Of a DNA stretch of 39,713 nucleotides, positions 1 to 8,377 are shown in pieces; the first letter of the stretch is position 1; each line of letters starts with the position of its first letter. Location of the stretch: assembly GCA_020073375.1 (NCBI GenBank), contig JAIQFG010000063.1:1-39713 (forward strand), in the 5' to 3' direction. A program made the position numbers and the translations under genes. This stretch comes from Terriglobia bacterium. Lineage in GTDB: Bacteria > Acidobacteriota > Terriglobia > Acidiferrales > UBA7541. The notes under the pieces were generated by a model. It was not told where the DNA came from and searched no databases. It was given only the letters and a program-made list of their open reading frames with translations.

Positions 1-137
1 TGATCTTAAATAACCAGTGCGACATCCATAATCTACTCTCTTGGCCTCAGCCGCTGGTTGTCCATACTGGTGCGCCGGGTTCCTAATTACGAGCAGACCC
101 TCAGCCGTTTTGTGACTGAGAGCTTGTCACGTCTCGC

Positions 138-296
138 TCACTTCACGACTTCGCCTTGAGCGCCTCCTGAAACCTTTTCGCCGGGATACCCGCTGCTGCA
201 CGTTGAACCCAAGTCATTTTCGGTCCCTTTCTCGCCGTAGACCAATTTTTGCAGTACCCAAGCCGCCGCAACTGCTCCCTGGGTCTGCGCCATCAT
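138..296 (-). CDS. Possible small ORF downstream of the integrase
   Basis: An open frame of about 52 codons begins ATGATG just after the integrase stop codon and ends at a TGA near 138. The predicted peptide has an Ala/Val-rich start and a Gly/Ser/Lys-rich end. I recognise no family and see no convincing ribosome binding site. It lies in the same direction as the integrase, so it could be a short co-transcribed gene of the integrated element, but chance is equally likely. The rest of 1-310 shows no gene I can support; it is the part of the putative element closest to the window edge. Confidence 0.18.
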   Translation of the reverse strand: MMAQTQGAVAAAWVLQKLVYGEKGTENDLGSTCSSGYPGEKVSGGAQGEVVK

Positions 297-310
297 TGCC
301 AAGTTCCACA

Positions 311-1519
311 CTAGACTTCTACCAAAGCAGCCAGATTGTTAGCGTGTGCTTTGGCCCGGTCGCTCTTGACGTTGATCAAGCCGAGATACCGTCGCAGGGT
401 AGTTTGGTCGCTGTGACCAATCCACTCCTGCACGTCCGTAATGGGAACACCGTTCTGTAAGTGCCAGGTAGCCCATGTGCGGCGGAACCGATGCAACGTC
501 CACTGTGAACAGTACGGGCCATTCTTGCAGTATTTCTCCGTCCCAGGAGTGAGGTTGCCCCACTCGTCATAACTTCCCGTCACGCAATGGCCGCAGTTCA
601 ATTGTGCGCGGGAGGCAATCTGCTTGAGCTTGTAGAGAAAATGGCCCTCAGGACCGTTTTCCCTGTTGACGAAGATTAACTGGCGGTCGCTGTTGATGAG
701 CTTATAGGTGCGCAATGCCTCCACCAACACTGATGGAATTGGAACGATGCGTGGCTTGTTGTTTTTCGTACTGAACTTGTGATGCCCAATCTGCTTGGCT
801 TGAATGGTGAAGGTGCAACCGTCAAAATCAACGTCCCTCCAAGTGGCAAACATGACCTCGCGTTCGCGGCAACCCGAGTAGAGAAAGAATTGATAGGCCA
901 ACCGCTCCTCCGCAGTACAGGCGGCGAATAGGCGCTTGAGGTCTTCTTGGCTGTAATAGTCAACGGCAGATTCATCGTAGGAGGGCATTTCCTTAACTGA
1001 GAGACGGCGGTCTGCTGCCACGTTGCAAATGGAGTCGGATAGAAACCTGTTGATTGAGCAGAGCCGATTGTAAATTGTGCGCGGTTCCCGCTTTCGGTCT
1101 TGGAAGTGCCGCCAATACTTGTAGCTGTCTTCTTTAAGAATTTCGTCCACATAAGTTTTCCCGCTGACTTGCTGGAAGAGTTCTAGTTCCCATTTCCAGC
1201 GGTCGGCGGAACGCCCATCTTGGCTCTCAGTGCGTTTCACTTCTAAAAAGCGGGCAATAGCCTCTGAAAGTGTAATGCGTTTCCCTGAGTCGGCGACGGG
1301 AAGGCCGAGGGCAATTTGCTTGAGTTCCCGTTCCCTTCGGGCCTTCGCTGCCTTTGCCGCCCACTCGTCTTTATGCGGCCCATCCCACTTCTGGCTGGTC
1401 CCGTTTTTCCACTTAATCCAGAACGTCCCTTTTAGACCTTCTCGCCTCGCTCGTTCAACGCCCCAGTTGACCCGCTTCCCGCCAAGCGTTCCTCGAACCA
1501 CAATAGTAGCCGCTGCCAT
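311..1519 (-). CDS. Tyrosine site-specific recombinase (phage/island integrase)
   Basis: A 402-residue tyrosine recombinase, which should cut and rejoin DNA between an element's attachment site and the chromosome. The N-terminal half (about 80-180) looks like the SAM-like core-binding domain. The catalytic set appears complete: Arg218 in YSGCRERE, a hairpin Lys near 252-255, His343-x-x-Arg346 in LHRFRRTW, His369 in IGHSD, and Tyr378 as nucleophile in RRYLG. Between the hairpin and the HxxR motif sits an insert with four cysteines (309, 312, 331, 337) spaced like a zinc ribbon, which is not part of the minimal fold. The gene starts about 100 bp beyond the 3' end of tRNA-Gln, the usual position for an integrase of an element inserted at a tRNA. 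The start is the ATG at 1519; the N-terminal basic region may be an arm-binding segment. Confidence 0.93.
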   Translation of the reverse strand: MAAATIVVRGTLGGKRVNWGVERARREGLKGTFWIKWKNGTSQKWDGPHKDEWAAKAAKARRERELKQIALGLPVADSGKRITLSEAIARFLEVKRTESQDGRSADRWKWELELFQQVSGKTYVDEILKEDSYKYWRHFQDRKREPRTIYNRLCSINRFLSDSICNVAADRRLSVKEMPSYDESAVDYYSQEDLKRLFAACTAEERLAYQFFLYSGCREREVMFATWRDVDFDGCTFTIQAKQIGHHKFSTKNNKPRIVPIPSVLVEALRTYKLINSDRQLIFVNRENGPEGHFLYKLKQIASRAQLNCGHCVTGSYDEWGNLTPGTEKYCKNGPYCSQWTLHRFRRTWATWHLQNGVPITDVQEWIGHSDQTTLRRYLGLINVKSDRAKAHANNLAALVEV

Positions 1520-1619
1520 ATGTCTGCTCCTGTATTTTTAATACTGGGCAGAACGAAAACGGCCAATTTCCGGTAGCCTTTTAGTAGCCGCCACCGCTAA
1601 GTTATTGATTTTAGAAGAT

Positions 1620-1645
1620 TGGCTGGGAGGCCTGGACTCGAACCA
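1620..1645. other. Putative attachment site at the tRNA-Gln 3' end
   Basis: The 3' end of tRNA-Gln (T-arm, acceptor strand and CCA) faces the integrase gene. Elements of this class normally recombine in the tRNA 3' half and rebuild it, so the att core is expected here. The second copy that would prove it should lie to the left, outside this window, so the exact core is not defined. Confidence 0.35.
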
Positions 1646-1694
1646 GGATAATCAGAGTCAGAGTCTGATGTACTGCCGATTGTACGACCTCCCA
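1620..1694 (-). tRNA. tRNA-Gln (anticodon CUG)
   Basis: The 75-nt cloverleaf folds cleanly. The acceptor TGGGAGG pairs with CCTCCCA, followed by G73 and a genomically encoded CCA. The D-stem is GTAC/GTAC. The anticodon stem TCAGA/TCTGA carries loop CTCTGAC, giving anticodon CTG. The T-arm is CCTGG-TTCGAGT-CCAGG. The weak U1-A72 pair and G73 are known identity elements for glutaminyl-tRNA synthetase, which supports the assignment. It lies beside an integrase and is intact, as expected if the element restored the tRNA on insertion. Confidence 0.95.
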
Positions 1695-1715
1695 GCCGAG
1701 GGAGAGCAAAGAAAA

Positions 1716-1800
1716 GGGTCGCGGCAAGCCGCAAATTTCCCGCGGCTTCACGACCCAGCTTCTTTACGAGATCTTTGTGGGTCGCGGCCGAAGCCGCGAC
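1716..1800. repeat. REP-like double palindrome (GTCGCGGC family)
   Basis: Two neighbouring hairpins built from the same core. The first spans 1716-1756, with GGGTCG...CGACCC as outer arms and AAGCCGC/GCGGCTT inside. The second, at 1781-1800, is a near-perfect palindrome of GTCGCGGC and GCCGCGAC. It lies upstream of tRNA-Gln, in the gap before the next gene. It resembles the paired palindromes elsewhere in the window but lacks the GTAG head, so it may be a different family. Confidence 0.5.
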
Positions 1801-1911
1801 ATATAGGAACCCGCAAGGATTAGGACCTTGGCCCCTGGCGGCACGGTGGGCGTATACTGGCGGCATCTCAGCGGGGAAAAACCGCATCGAAATTGTCTGC
1901 GAGGTCTTCAC

Positions 1912-2688
1912 ATGAAATCCAAATGGCCGCTTCTCACGATTGCCGCGCTGCTGGCCGGCGCCGGTTTGCATGCCCAGACGCCCGAGGCGTCAACCGCCCA
2001 GCCCGCTGCCGCGCCGGCCCCCGCGGCCAAAGCGCGACCGGAAATGCTGACGGTCCCGCTGGGCACGCGCCTGCCGCTGATCCTGCACAACGCGGTGACC
2101 ACGCGCAACGCCAAGCCCGGCGATCCCGTCTATCTCGAAACTCTCTTCCCCATCGTGATCCAAAATCGCATCCTGATTCCCGCAGGATCCTACGTCCAAT
2201 GCGAGATTACTGAAGCAAAACGTCCCGGAAAGGTAAAAGGAACTGGGGAAATCCGCATGCGCCTCAACACCATGATCCTACCCAATGGCTACACCGTGGA
2301 TTTCAACGCCGTGCCCACCAACGCGGGCACCGGCGGAAACGAAGCCACCGACCCCGAGGGAAACATTCACGGCGACACCGATAAGGGCACCGACGTCGGC
2401 ACCGTCGTTAAAACCACCGGAATCGGCGCCGGTATCGGAGCCATCGCCGGGCGCAGCGCCTCGGGCGCTGGCATCGGCGCAGGCGCAGGCGCGGCCGTCG
2501 GCCTCGCCACGGTGTTGCTAACGCGCGGCCCCGAACTGGAATTGCCCCGCGGCACCACGGTCGACGTCATCCTCGACCGCACCGTCTACCTCGACTCCAG
2601 CAAAATCACGTTCACCGATCCCGGACACTCATCCACGATGCCGGGCCCGGAAAATCGCGAGCCCACCCGCAGCCGCTCGCCGTTTTAA
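1912..2688 (+). CDS. Secreted glycine-zipper protein with VirB10/TrbI-like barrel segment
   Basis: A protein of 258 residues. The ATG at 1912 is preferred because GAGG lies 8 nt upstream and it gives a clean signal peptide ending LHAQ near residue 23. An Ala/Pro-rich linker (25-45) leads to a segment starting VPLGTRLPLIL and including ILIPAGSYV and MILPNGYTV. This is reminiscent of the beta-barrel of TrbI/VirB10 proteins, though too short to be a conjugation channel subunit. Residues about 175-205 form a Gly/Ala zipper (GAGIGAIAG, GAGIGAGAGA), a pattern able to insert in or pack against membranes. The C-terminal motif ELELPRGTTVDVILDR recurs in the protein at 11492-12169, so the two are distant paralogues. 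Location is probably periplasm or outer membrane; exact function unknown. Confidence 0.8.
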   Translation: MKSKWPLLTIAALLAGAGLHAQTPEASTAQPAAAPAPAAKARPEMLTVPLGTRLPLILHNAVTTRNAKPGDPVYLETLFPIVIQNRILIPAGSYVQCEITEAKRPGKVKGTGEIRMRLNTMILPNGYTVDFNAVPTNAGTGGNEATDPEGNIHGDTDKGTDVGTVVKTTGIGAGIGAIAGRSASGAGIGAGAGAAVGLATVLLTRGPELELPRGTTVDVILDRTVYLDSSKITFTDPGHSSTMPGPENREPTRSRSPF

Positions 2689-2713
2689 GTAGGACGGGCT
2701 TCAGCCTGTCTGG
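2689..2713 (+). repeat. Solo REP element with GTAG head
   Basis: GTAGGAC followed by a hairpin of GGGCT and AGCCT-type arms around TC. It begins at the base directly after the TAA stop of the preceding gene. No inverted partner of the same sequence lies close by, unlike the other copies. Confidence 0.65.
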
Positions 2714-2767
2714 TTTTCACGATGGAAGGGCAATCAGTAACCACAAAACGTATCGCGGAGAAATCAG

Positions 2768-2869
2768 GTAGCACAGCCACTCCTGGCTGTGTGCTCTTGC
2801 AGACTTGACTTAAGCCAACAATCCAATTTCACACCCAAAAACCCACACAGCCAGGAGTGGCTGTGCTAC
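2768..2869. repeat. BIME-like pair of inverted REPs (CACAGCC type)
   Basis: The left unit starts GTAGCACAGCC at 2768 and folds on itself (CAGCCA...TGGCTG). The right unit is its inverted copy, ending CTGTGCTAC at 2869. About 45 bp lie between them. The right GTAG head overlaps the stop codon of thiO by one base. The palindrome sequence differs from the CAGGCTTCAGCCTG type found elsewhere, but the GTAG head and paired layout are the same. Confidence 0.75.
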
Positions 2870-4032
2870 TAGTTCCCGCCCGAATTCGCAGCCGGCCGTT
2901 CCGCATTCCCCCGCGCAAACCGCAGCGGGCTGAACTCTTCCCACCCAATCGACGTCCTGCCCTCGGTAATCCATTCCGCAATCAGTTTCGCCGTAACGGG
3001 AGCCAGCAAAATCCCGTTGCGGTAATGCCCCGTTGCCAGCAGCAATCCTTCCATGTCCGTCGGCCCAAGGATCGGCAATTGATCCGGAGTCCCCGGCCGC
3101 AGCCCGGACCAGGTCTCGGTGATTTCCGCGCGCGCAAGTTCCGGAACCAGTTCGTTGACCCCGGAAAATATTTTCTCCATCCCGCCCGAAGTCACGCCCT
3201 TTTCATACCCGGCATTCTCGAGCGTACTCCCCACGACCAGCATCTGGGGGCTCCCAAAATCTCGCGGCACAATGTAGCCGCGCTCGGACCGCAGCACCCG
3301 TCGGATCGGCCTGCCCGCGTGAACCAGCGCGGCCATCTGCCCGCGCACCGGGACCGTGGGCGCATACCGCGCAACTTCCGGAATCCGGCTAGTCCAGCAT
3401 CCCGCCGCAAACACCACGTGGCCCGCCGACAATGTTTTGCCCACGGAAGTTTTCACCCCCGTGCTGCGATTTCCTTCGCCGGCCAGCGCAATCGCTTCCA
3501 CTCCCGGCAGCAGCGTCACGCCTGAGTTTTCGGCGGCCGCCAGCAGCGCGGCGGTCAGGCGGCGCGTGTTCACCGTGCACTCATCAGGCAGCAGCGCCGC
3601 CGCGCGAACGTCGCGCCCCAGCGCCGGCTCCATTTCCAATGCTTCATCCAGCGGCAGAGCTTCGCAGGCCAGCCCCAATCCATGATGCAGCGCCACCAGC
3701 GTGCTCAATTCGCGCTCCGCGTCCCCGTGGCAGAGTGTTTCGATGGCTCCCCCAGCGCGATACCCGGTCCGCAGCCCGGAAGCTTCTTCAATGTCCGCCA
3801 CATAGCGCGCATACAACGCCAGGCTGGCGCGCCCCAGCGGCACCAGCGGAATTGCTGCGGGGCAATCCGGCGCGGGCGAAAGCATGCCGGCCGCCGCCCA
3901 GGACGCCTCCAGCAGAAATTCCTGGCGGTCCACCACGGCCACGCTCAATTTTCTTTGCGACAGCTCGAGGGCCACGGAGGTTCCAATAATCCCCCCGCCC
4001 ACGATCAACACATCGCATGTGCTCATGCCCAT
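2869..4032 (-). CDS. thiO: Glycine oxidase ThiO (FAD-dependent)
   Basis: A 387-residue FAD-dependent amine oxidase of the DAO family. ThiO oxidises glycine to an imine (glyoxylate plus peroxide on release) that feeds thiazole synthesis for thiamine. The N-terminal dinucleotide-binding motif is VGGGIIGTS (about 11-19), followed by the conserved SWAAAGMLSP stretch (about 44-53). The C-terminal signature includes LRPGTPDQLPILGP and GHYRNGILLAP, typical of ThiO/DadA-like enzymes and strongest for ThiO. Length is normal. A second Met two codons in (MSTCDV) is an alternative start. No other thiamine gene is adjacent, so it is a stand-alone locus here. REP elements lie at both ends. A generic FAD amino-acid oxidase is the main alternative. 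Confidence 0.88.
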   Translation of the reverse strand: MGMSTCDVLIVGGGIIGTSVALELSQRKLSVAVVDRQEFLLEASWAAAGMLSPAPDCPAAIPLVPLGRASLALYARYVADIEEASGLRTGYRAGGAIETLCHGDAERELSTLVALHHGLGLACEALPLDEALEMEPALGRDVRAAALLPDECTVNTRRLTAALLAAAENSGVTLLPGVEAIALAGEGNRSTGVKTSVGKTLSAGHVVFAAGCWTSRIPEVARYAPTVPVRGQMAALVHAGRPIRRVLRSERGYIVPRDFGSPQMLVVGSTLENAGYEKGVTSGGMEKIFSGVNELVPELARAEITETWSGLRPGTPDQLPILGPTDMEGLLLATGHYRNGILLAPVTAKLIAEWITEGRTSIGWEEFSPLRFARGNAERPAANSGGN

Positions 4033-4059
4033 ATCATATCAGTAACGCGTAGCTTTCAG

Positions 4060-4149
4060 GTGGCGCCGGCGTCCCGCCGGCAGTTTTGCGATTTTTCCGG
4101 TTGTGCATGTCGAAATGGAAGAAACCCGCCGGCGGGACGCCTGCGCCAC
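4060..4149. repeat. BIME-like pair of inverted REPs (GGCGTCCCGCC type)
   Basis: The left unit starts GTGGCGCCGGCGTCC; the right unit is its inverted copy ending GCCTGCGCCAC. Each contains a palindrome around GCCGGCGTCCCGCCGGC. The heads read GTGG rather than GTAG. The pair sits between the start of thiO and the end of the lipoprotein gene. Confidence 0.7.
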
Positions 4150-4217
4150 AATTCACGCGCCAGGAATTTATGCGTGGAAAAATACCAGGTTTGGAATTCG
4201 CGAAATAAAACCACGCT

Positions 4218-4775
4218 CTAAAGCGTCTTCTTCAATTCCTCGGAAAGCACGCGCGCCTTTTCCGCCAGGTTCTGCGCGCGCACCCAGTCGTCGGCTATTA
4301 TTGCTGCGTGGGCCTCGGCGTTAAAGCCGGCGATTTTGTCCGCCAGGTCTTTCTGCGTGGCGTTAAGCTGCCTGCCGTTGGCCATCGCCAGATTTTCTTC
4401 CGCGGTTTTCAGGCTTCTTGTCGCGTTCGTCTTCGTCGCGGCCAGATCGCGCGCCGAAAGCTGCGGCGAAATCTGCGGCGGCGCGGGCTTCGGAGCCGGC
4501 GCTTCCGCGCTATCCACCGGCGCAGGCCGTGCGCGCGGCGGCGCGGGACGCTTCGCGGGAAGCATCGGCGGCGCGGGCGCGGCGGCCGCGGGAGGAGGCT
4601 CCGGGGGAGCTTCGGCGGGCGGCGGCGTTTCCGGAACGGGCATCGGTTCGGCGATGTCCGGAGGCGGCGTGCTGACCGAGGGGGGCGCCGCGCGCACAAT
4701 ATGTCTGCCCCCGCACCCTGCAACTCCCAGGGCGGCGGCGTACAGCAAGAACAGATATTTGGGCTTCCGCATCAT
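4218..4775 (-). CDS. Pro/Ala-rich lipoprotein with C-terminal helical domain
   Basis: A protein of 185 residues with a lipoprotein signal: a basic start, a hydrophobic core and the lipobox LGVAGC with Cys21. A long Pro/Ala/Glu-rich stretch (about 28-110) could span periplasm or cell wall. The last 75 residues are Ala/Lys/Glu-rich and predicted helical, perhaps a coiled coil. No family recognised. The ATG overlaps the TGA of the upstream sensor kinase (ATGA), so the two are translationally coupled. By analogy with other kinase-linked lipoproteins it might sense or relay an envelope signal; this is inference from position only. Confidence 0.78.
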   Translation of the reverse strand: MMRKPKYLFLLYAAALGVAGCGGRHIVRAAPPSVSTPPPDIAEPMPVPETPPPAEAPPEPPPAAAAPAPPMLPAKRPAPPRARPAPVDSAEAPAPKPAPPQISPQLSARDLAATKTNATRSLKTAEENLAMANGRQLNATQKDLADKIAGFNAEAHAAIIADDWVRAQNLAEKARVLSEELKKTL

Positions 4776-6694
4776 GAATTCCGCCCTACTGCCGCGCCTG
4801 CTTCCCGGCTGCGCGCCAGCGCCGTCTCCAGTTGACGCGCCAGCGGCAACTCGATCCGGAACGTCGTGCCGCGTCCCACTTCCGAGTCAAATTCGATCGA
4901 TCCGTTGTGCAGCTGCACAGTCCGGAACGTGCTTGCAAGTCCGATGCCGCTTCCTTTAGGCCGAGTTGTAAAGAACAGCTGGAAGACGCGCTGCTTGTTC
5001 TCCGGCGCAATCCCTTTTCCCGTGTCCCCTACCTGAATTTCCGCCATTTCTCCGTGCCGCGAAAGCGTCAGTGTCAGCACCCCGCCGTCCGGCATCGCTT
5101 CCACAGCGTTCACCAGCAGATTCACCAGCGCCTGCTTCAGCAACTCCCTGTCCACCAGCACCGGCGGCACTTCGGCAAACCGCGTGACCACCTTGATGTT
5201 GCCCTTGTCCATCTGCGGCGCCTGCACGGCCAGAACTTCTTCCAGAATATTCTTCAGGCTGGCCTCTTCCTGGTGCATCTCAGGAGGACGTGTGAAATCC
5301 AGAAACCGTTTCACCACGTGGTCCAGACGGTCAATTTCATTGTCCAGCACGCGCACGGCCTGCTGCGGCATGTCATCGCCCGAGGGCAAGCTGGCTTTCA
5401 GATTTTCCAGCCACAGCCGCATCGAGTTCAGCGGATTCTTCACTTCGTGCGCCACGCCCGCCGTGATCCGCCCCAGTTGCGCCATGCGTTCGGAGACTTG
5501 CAACTGCGTGCTGATTCTCTCGCGCGATTCCAGGTCCGTGAATTTTACCAGCGCGCCCATGCGTGTCCCGCCCTCGCTGATCACTTCCACGCTCAACCCC
5601 ACGCGCCGCGGCGGCATTTCCGGCCCCGAAAGGATCACCTCGGTCGACGCCACCGGCTCGAATTCCCCGCCCACCAGCTTGATGGCTTCGCGCACGGGAT
5701 GATCCGGCGGAAAAATATCCTCGGCCCTGCGCCCCAGTAGCCTGTCGGAAGGCGTGGACAAGAACCGCTCGACCGCGGGGCTGACCATGACGGCGCGCCC
5801 GTCGAGCGAAAACAGCAGCAGCCCGTCGTCCAGCCCGCCCAGCACCTGATCGAGATTCTCGCGCAAGGTGCTGAAAATTTCCCGCACGCCCCGCAACTGC
5901 ATTCCGATCTGGCTGATCTTCGTGCTGACCTGGCCGAATTCGTCGCCGCGCTGCAGCGGCTTCTGGTCGAATTCGCCCTTTGAGATGTGGTCCAACTGCG
6001 CCTGAATGCGCTGCAAGGGCGCCAGCGAAATGCTGCTCCCGACTCCCGCCAGCAATCCGGAAATCACCACCGAGAACAACGCGAGAAAGGCCGCAGAACG
6101 CAACGCGGGCGTAATTTCGTTGCGCAGCAGCGCCGTCTGCACCGCCACGTGGATCGCGCCGAATGGAGTTTTTGCACCCGCCGGCCCCTGTTCAAATGGA
6201 TAAGAGACCCCATAAGCCTTCGCCGGACCGTACAGCGTGCGAAGTTCGTTGGAAAACCCGCTCGATACCAACTGCTGGAAATCCGCCCGCTCGGGCAATT
6301 GCTTCCCGGCCAGGGAAAGATCGCTTGATATCAGCACCTTCGCGTTTGCATCCGTGATGGAAATTTCGTAGATCAACGGGGAGTAGCCCATTTCCGCGTC
6401 GATGGCCGATTTTAGCGAATCGCTTTCTTCCAGGGAATTTTCCAGATATTCGCGCAAATCCTCGGCGCTGGCTGAGGCCGGCGTTTTTCCTTCCTTCGCC
6501 GAATCGGCAAGCGCCGTCTGGATCTGGAAAAATACGTGGCGAGTAACCAGTTGTGCGCGCTCGTTGGCCTGGCGTGTTACCTGCCGCGTGAGCGTCAGGA
6601 CATAGAGCGTGGAGCTTACGCCCACCACGGCCAGCACCAGCAGCGCCGTGGTCAGCGTGATTTTCGTTTTCAGCCGGAGTTGCATGGGTCGCAC
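4772..6694 (-). CDS. Membrane sensor histidine kinase (NtrB-like, HAMP-PAS-HisKA-HATPase)
   Basis: About 640 residues. An N-terminal membrane helix (about 12-32) is followed by a periplasmic sensor region (about 33-195), a second helix (about 197-220), a HAMP linker ending near the DEFGQV motif, and a PAS-like domain (about 285-390). The kinase core has the H-box GVAHEVKNPLN with His416, the N-box LLVNAVEAM, the G1 box VGDTGKGIAPE and an FFTTRPKGSGIGL lid. It should autophosphorylate His416 and pass phosphate to the NtrC-type regulator encoded just upstream (6-bp gap). The start is uncertain: GTG at 6694 has GAGG 4 nt away, while ATG at 6685 gives a tidier N-terminus. The downstream lipoprotein start overlaps its stop. 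Confidence 0.93.
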   Translation of the reverse strand: MRPMQLRLKTKITLTTALLVLAVVGVSSTLYVLTLTRQVTRQANERAQLVTRHVFFQIQTALADSAKEGKTPASASAEDLREYLENSLEESDSLKSAIDAEMGYSPLIYEISITDANAKVLISSDLSLAGKQLPERADFQQLVSSGFSNELRTLYGPAKAYGVSYPFEQGPAGAKTPFGAIHVAVQTALLRNEITPALRSAAFLALFSVVISGLLAGVGSSISLAPLQRIQAQLDHISKGEFDQKPLQRGDEFGQVSTKISQIGMQLRGVREIFSTLRENLDQVLGGLDDGLLLFSLDGRAVMVSPAVERFLSTPSDRLLGRRAEDIFPPDHPVREAIKLVGGEFEPVASTEVILSGPEMPPRRVGLSVEVISEGGTRMGALVKFTDLESRERISTQLQVSERMAQLGRITAGVAHEVKNPLNSMRLWLENLKASLPSGDDMPQQAVRVLDNEIDRLDHVVKRFLDFTRPPEMHQEEASLKNILEEVLAVQAPQMDKGNIKVVTRFAEVPPVLVDRELLKQALVNLLVNAVEAMPDGGVLTLTLSRHGEMAEIQVGDTGKGIAPENKQRVFQLFFTTRPKGSGIGLASTFRTVQLHNGSIEFDSEVGRGTTFRIELPLARQLETALARSREAGAAVGRNS

Positions 6695-6700
6695 CGCGCC

Positions 6701-8110
6701 TCAGGGCGAGGAAGCTTTCGCGGCCTCGTATTCCTTCAACTTGTTGTGCAGCGTTTTCAGGCTGATGCCCAGCAATTCGGCGGCGCGCGTCTTGTTGTTG
6801 GTCGATGCCAGCGTCTGCAGGATCAATTCGCGCTCGGCCGCTTCCACCGTGGTGCCGATCGGAAACCGGAGCGAGGTCAGTTCCGATGCCGAGGCCGCCG
6901 GCGCATGTCCGAAATCGGCGGGCAGGTTGGCTCGTCCGATCAGGTCGCGGTTGGCCATGATCGTGGCGCGCTCCAGCACGTTGCGCAACTCACGCACGTT
7001 TCCCGGCCATGAGTAGCTGGCGAACATTTCAATCACTTCGGGATTCACGCCGCGCACCTGCCGCCCGTGCTTCGCGTTGATGTCCCGCAAGATATGTTCC
7101 ACCAGCAGCGAAATATCTTCCTTGCGATCGCGCAGTGGAGGGAGATGAATGTGAAACACGTTCAGCCGGAAATAAAGATCCTGGCGCAACTCGCCCTTGG
7201 CCACGGCCTGCTCGGGTTCTTTATTGGTGGCCGCCAGCACGCGCACGTCCACCGGAGTTTCCACCTTGCTTCCCAGCCTGCGGATCTTGTGGTCCTCCAG
7301 CACGCGCAGCAGTTTCGCCTGCGTCTGCATGGGCATCTCGCCGATTTCATCCAGCAGCAGCGTGCCGCCGTCGGCCATCTCGAAGCATCCGATGCGCCTC
7401 TCGGCCGCGCCCGTGAACGCCCCGCGCTCATGCCCGAAAATTTCGCTTTCCATCAGCGATTCAGGAATCGCGGAACAATTGATGGCGATGAACGGACGGT
7501 CCGCGCGCGGCGAGAGCCGATGAATCGTGCGCGCCAGAATTTCCTTGCCCGACCCGGTCTCCCCGGTGATCAGCACCGACGCGGACGACGGCGCCACCTG
7601 CTCCACAACGCGCATGATGTCCTGCATGATTTTCGATTCGCCGACCAGATCGCCGAGTTTGCCGGTTTCACGCAACTGACGCGTGAGCGCCGCCACCTGC
7701 CGCTGATCTCGCACCCGCCCCAGCGCCCGGTCCAGCAGCGAACGCAGCACCGCGCCCTTCAGAGGCTTCTCGATATACCAGAACGCTCCCGCTTCGATTG
7801 CCGCAATGATGCGCTCTTCGCTGCCCTTGCCCGTGATGATAATGGCAGGAACGTTTTGCAATTCTTCGCCGAGCCGCGCCAGCAGTTCCAGCCCGTTCAT
7901 CCCCGGCAACTCAACGTCGGCAAGCAACGCCGCGGGCGCAAATTCGGAAAAGCGCGCCAGAGCGTCTTCCGCGCTGCCCACGCCCAGCACCTCGAACCCC
8001 CACCGCCGCAGCAGCGCTTCATACCCGATGCGTGCGTTCTCCTCATCCTCCACGATCAGGATTCGGTCCGGCGCAGGTTTTGTCGTTTCAAAACGAGTCG
8101 CTTCAGCCAT
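6701..8110 (-). CDS. Sigma-54-dependent response regulator (NtrC/AtoC family)
   Basis: A 469-residue three-domain activator. The receiver (about 15-130) has acidic residues in VEDEENA, phospho-acceptor Asp65 in LLADVELPG and Lys in EKPLK. The AAA+ domain (about 155-390) shows Walker A GETGSGKE, the sigma-54 contact loop GAFTGA, Walker B TLLLDEIGE and an arginine-finger region. The C-terminus carries a Fis-type helix-turn-helix (NKTRAAELLGISLKTLHNKL). It should bind enhancer sites and drive ATP-dependent opening of sigma-54 promoters after phosphorylation by the kinase encoded next. It is first in a regulator-kinase-lipoprotein unit. I see no clear promoter in front of it. Confidence 0.95.
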   Translation of the reverse strand: MAEATRFETTKPAPDRILIVEDEENARIGYEALLRRWGFEVLGVGSAEDALARFSEFAPAALLADVELPGMNGLELLARLGEELQNVPAIIITGKGSEERIIAAIEAGAFWYIEKPLKGAVLRSLLDRALGRVRDQRQVAALTRQLRETGKLGDLVGESKIMQDIMRVVEQVAPSSASVLITGETGSGKEILARTIHRLSPRADRPFIAINCSAIPESLMESEIFGHERGAFTGAAERRIGCFEMADGGTLLLDEIGEMPMQTQAKLLRVLEDHKIRRLGSKVETPVDVRVLAATNKEPEQAVAKGELRQDLYFRLNVFHIHLPPLRDRKEDISLLVEHILRDINAKHGRQVRGVNPEVIEMFASYSWPGNVRELRNVLERATIMANRDLIGRANLPADFGHAPAASASELTSLRFPIGTTVEAAERELILQTLASTNNKTRAAELLGISLKTLHNKLKEYEAAKASSP

Positions 8111-8322
8111 GGAGTTTGCAGGCAGTCCGTAATCGCATGGACCGCAGCCTCCACACGAATCTACCAGCAGCGCGAGCCTCTGCCAAGCTGAGATCGCGAT
8201 GCTTAGTCAAAATCGAGTCGCTGGGATGAATTGTTGGATTCGGAATTTGGATGCAATGTCTGTACACGCGCGAGTGCATGCATTGTGATCGCGTCCGGCG
8301 ATATCTCCGCGCGATGCTCAGT

Positions 8323-8356
8323 CCAGAGTCATGGAGCGGCCGCTCCATAACTCTGG
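8323..8356. terminator. 34-bp near-perfect palindrome between two minus-strand genes
   Basis: CCAGAGT and ACTCTGG flank a perfect 18-bp palindrome, ATGGAGCGGCCGCTCCAT; only the one-base joints do not pair. It lies 22 bp past the end of the Kelch gene and about 215 bp upstream of the NtrC-type regulator. It may terminate the Kelch transcript, but there is no T-run, so an operator or factor-dependent terminator is equally possible. The rest of 8111-8377 shows no gene I can support. Confidence 0.45.
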
Positions 8357-8377
8357 CCAAAGCCTTAAGCTAAACCT

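Noticed and set aside
2768..2869. Possible CRISPR or terminator reading of the paired palindromes
   Set aside because: Only two units, inverted to each other, no regular spacers; no T-run. The GTAG heads fit REPs better.
2857..3525. 222-codon plus-strand open frame opposite thiO
   Set aside because: Antisense to thiO, which has clear FAD-binding and ThiO motifs.
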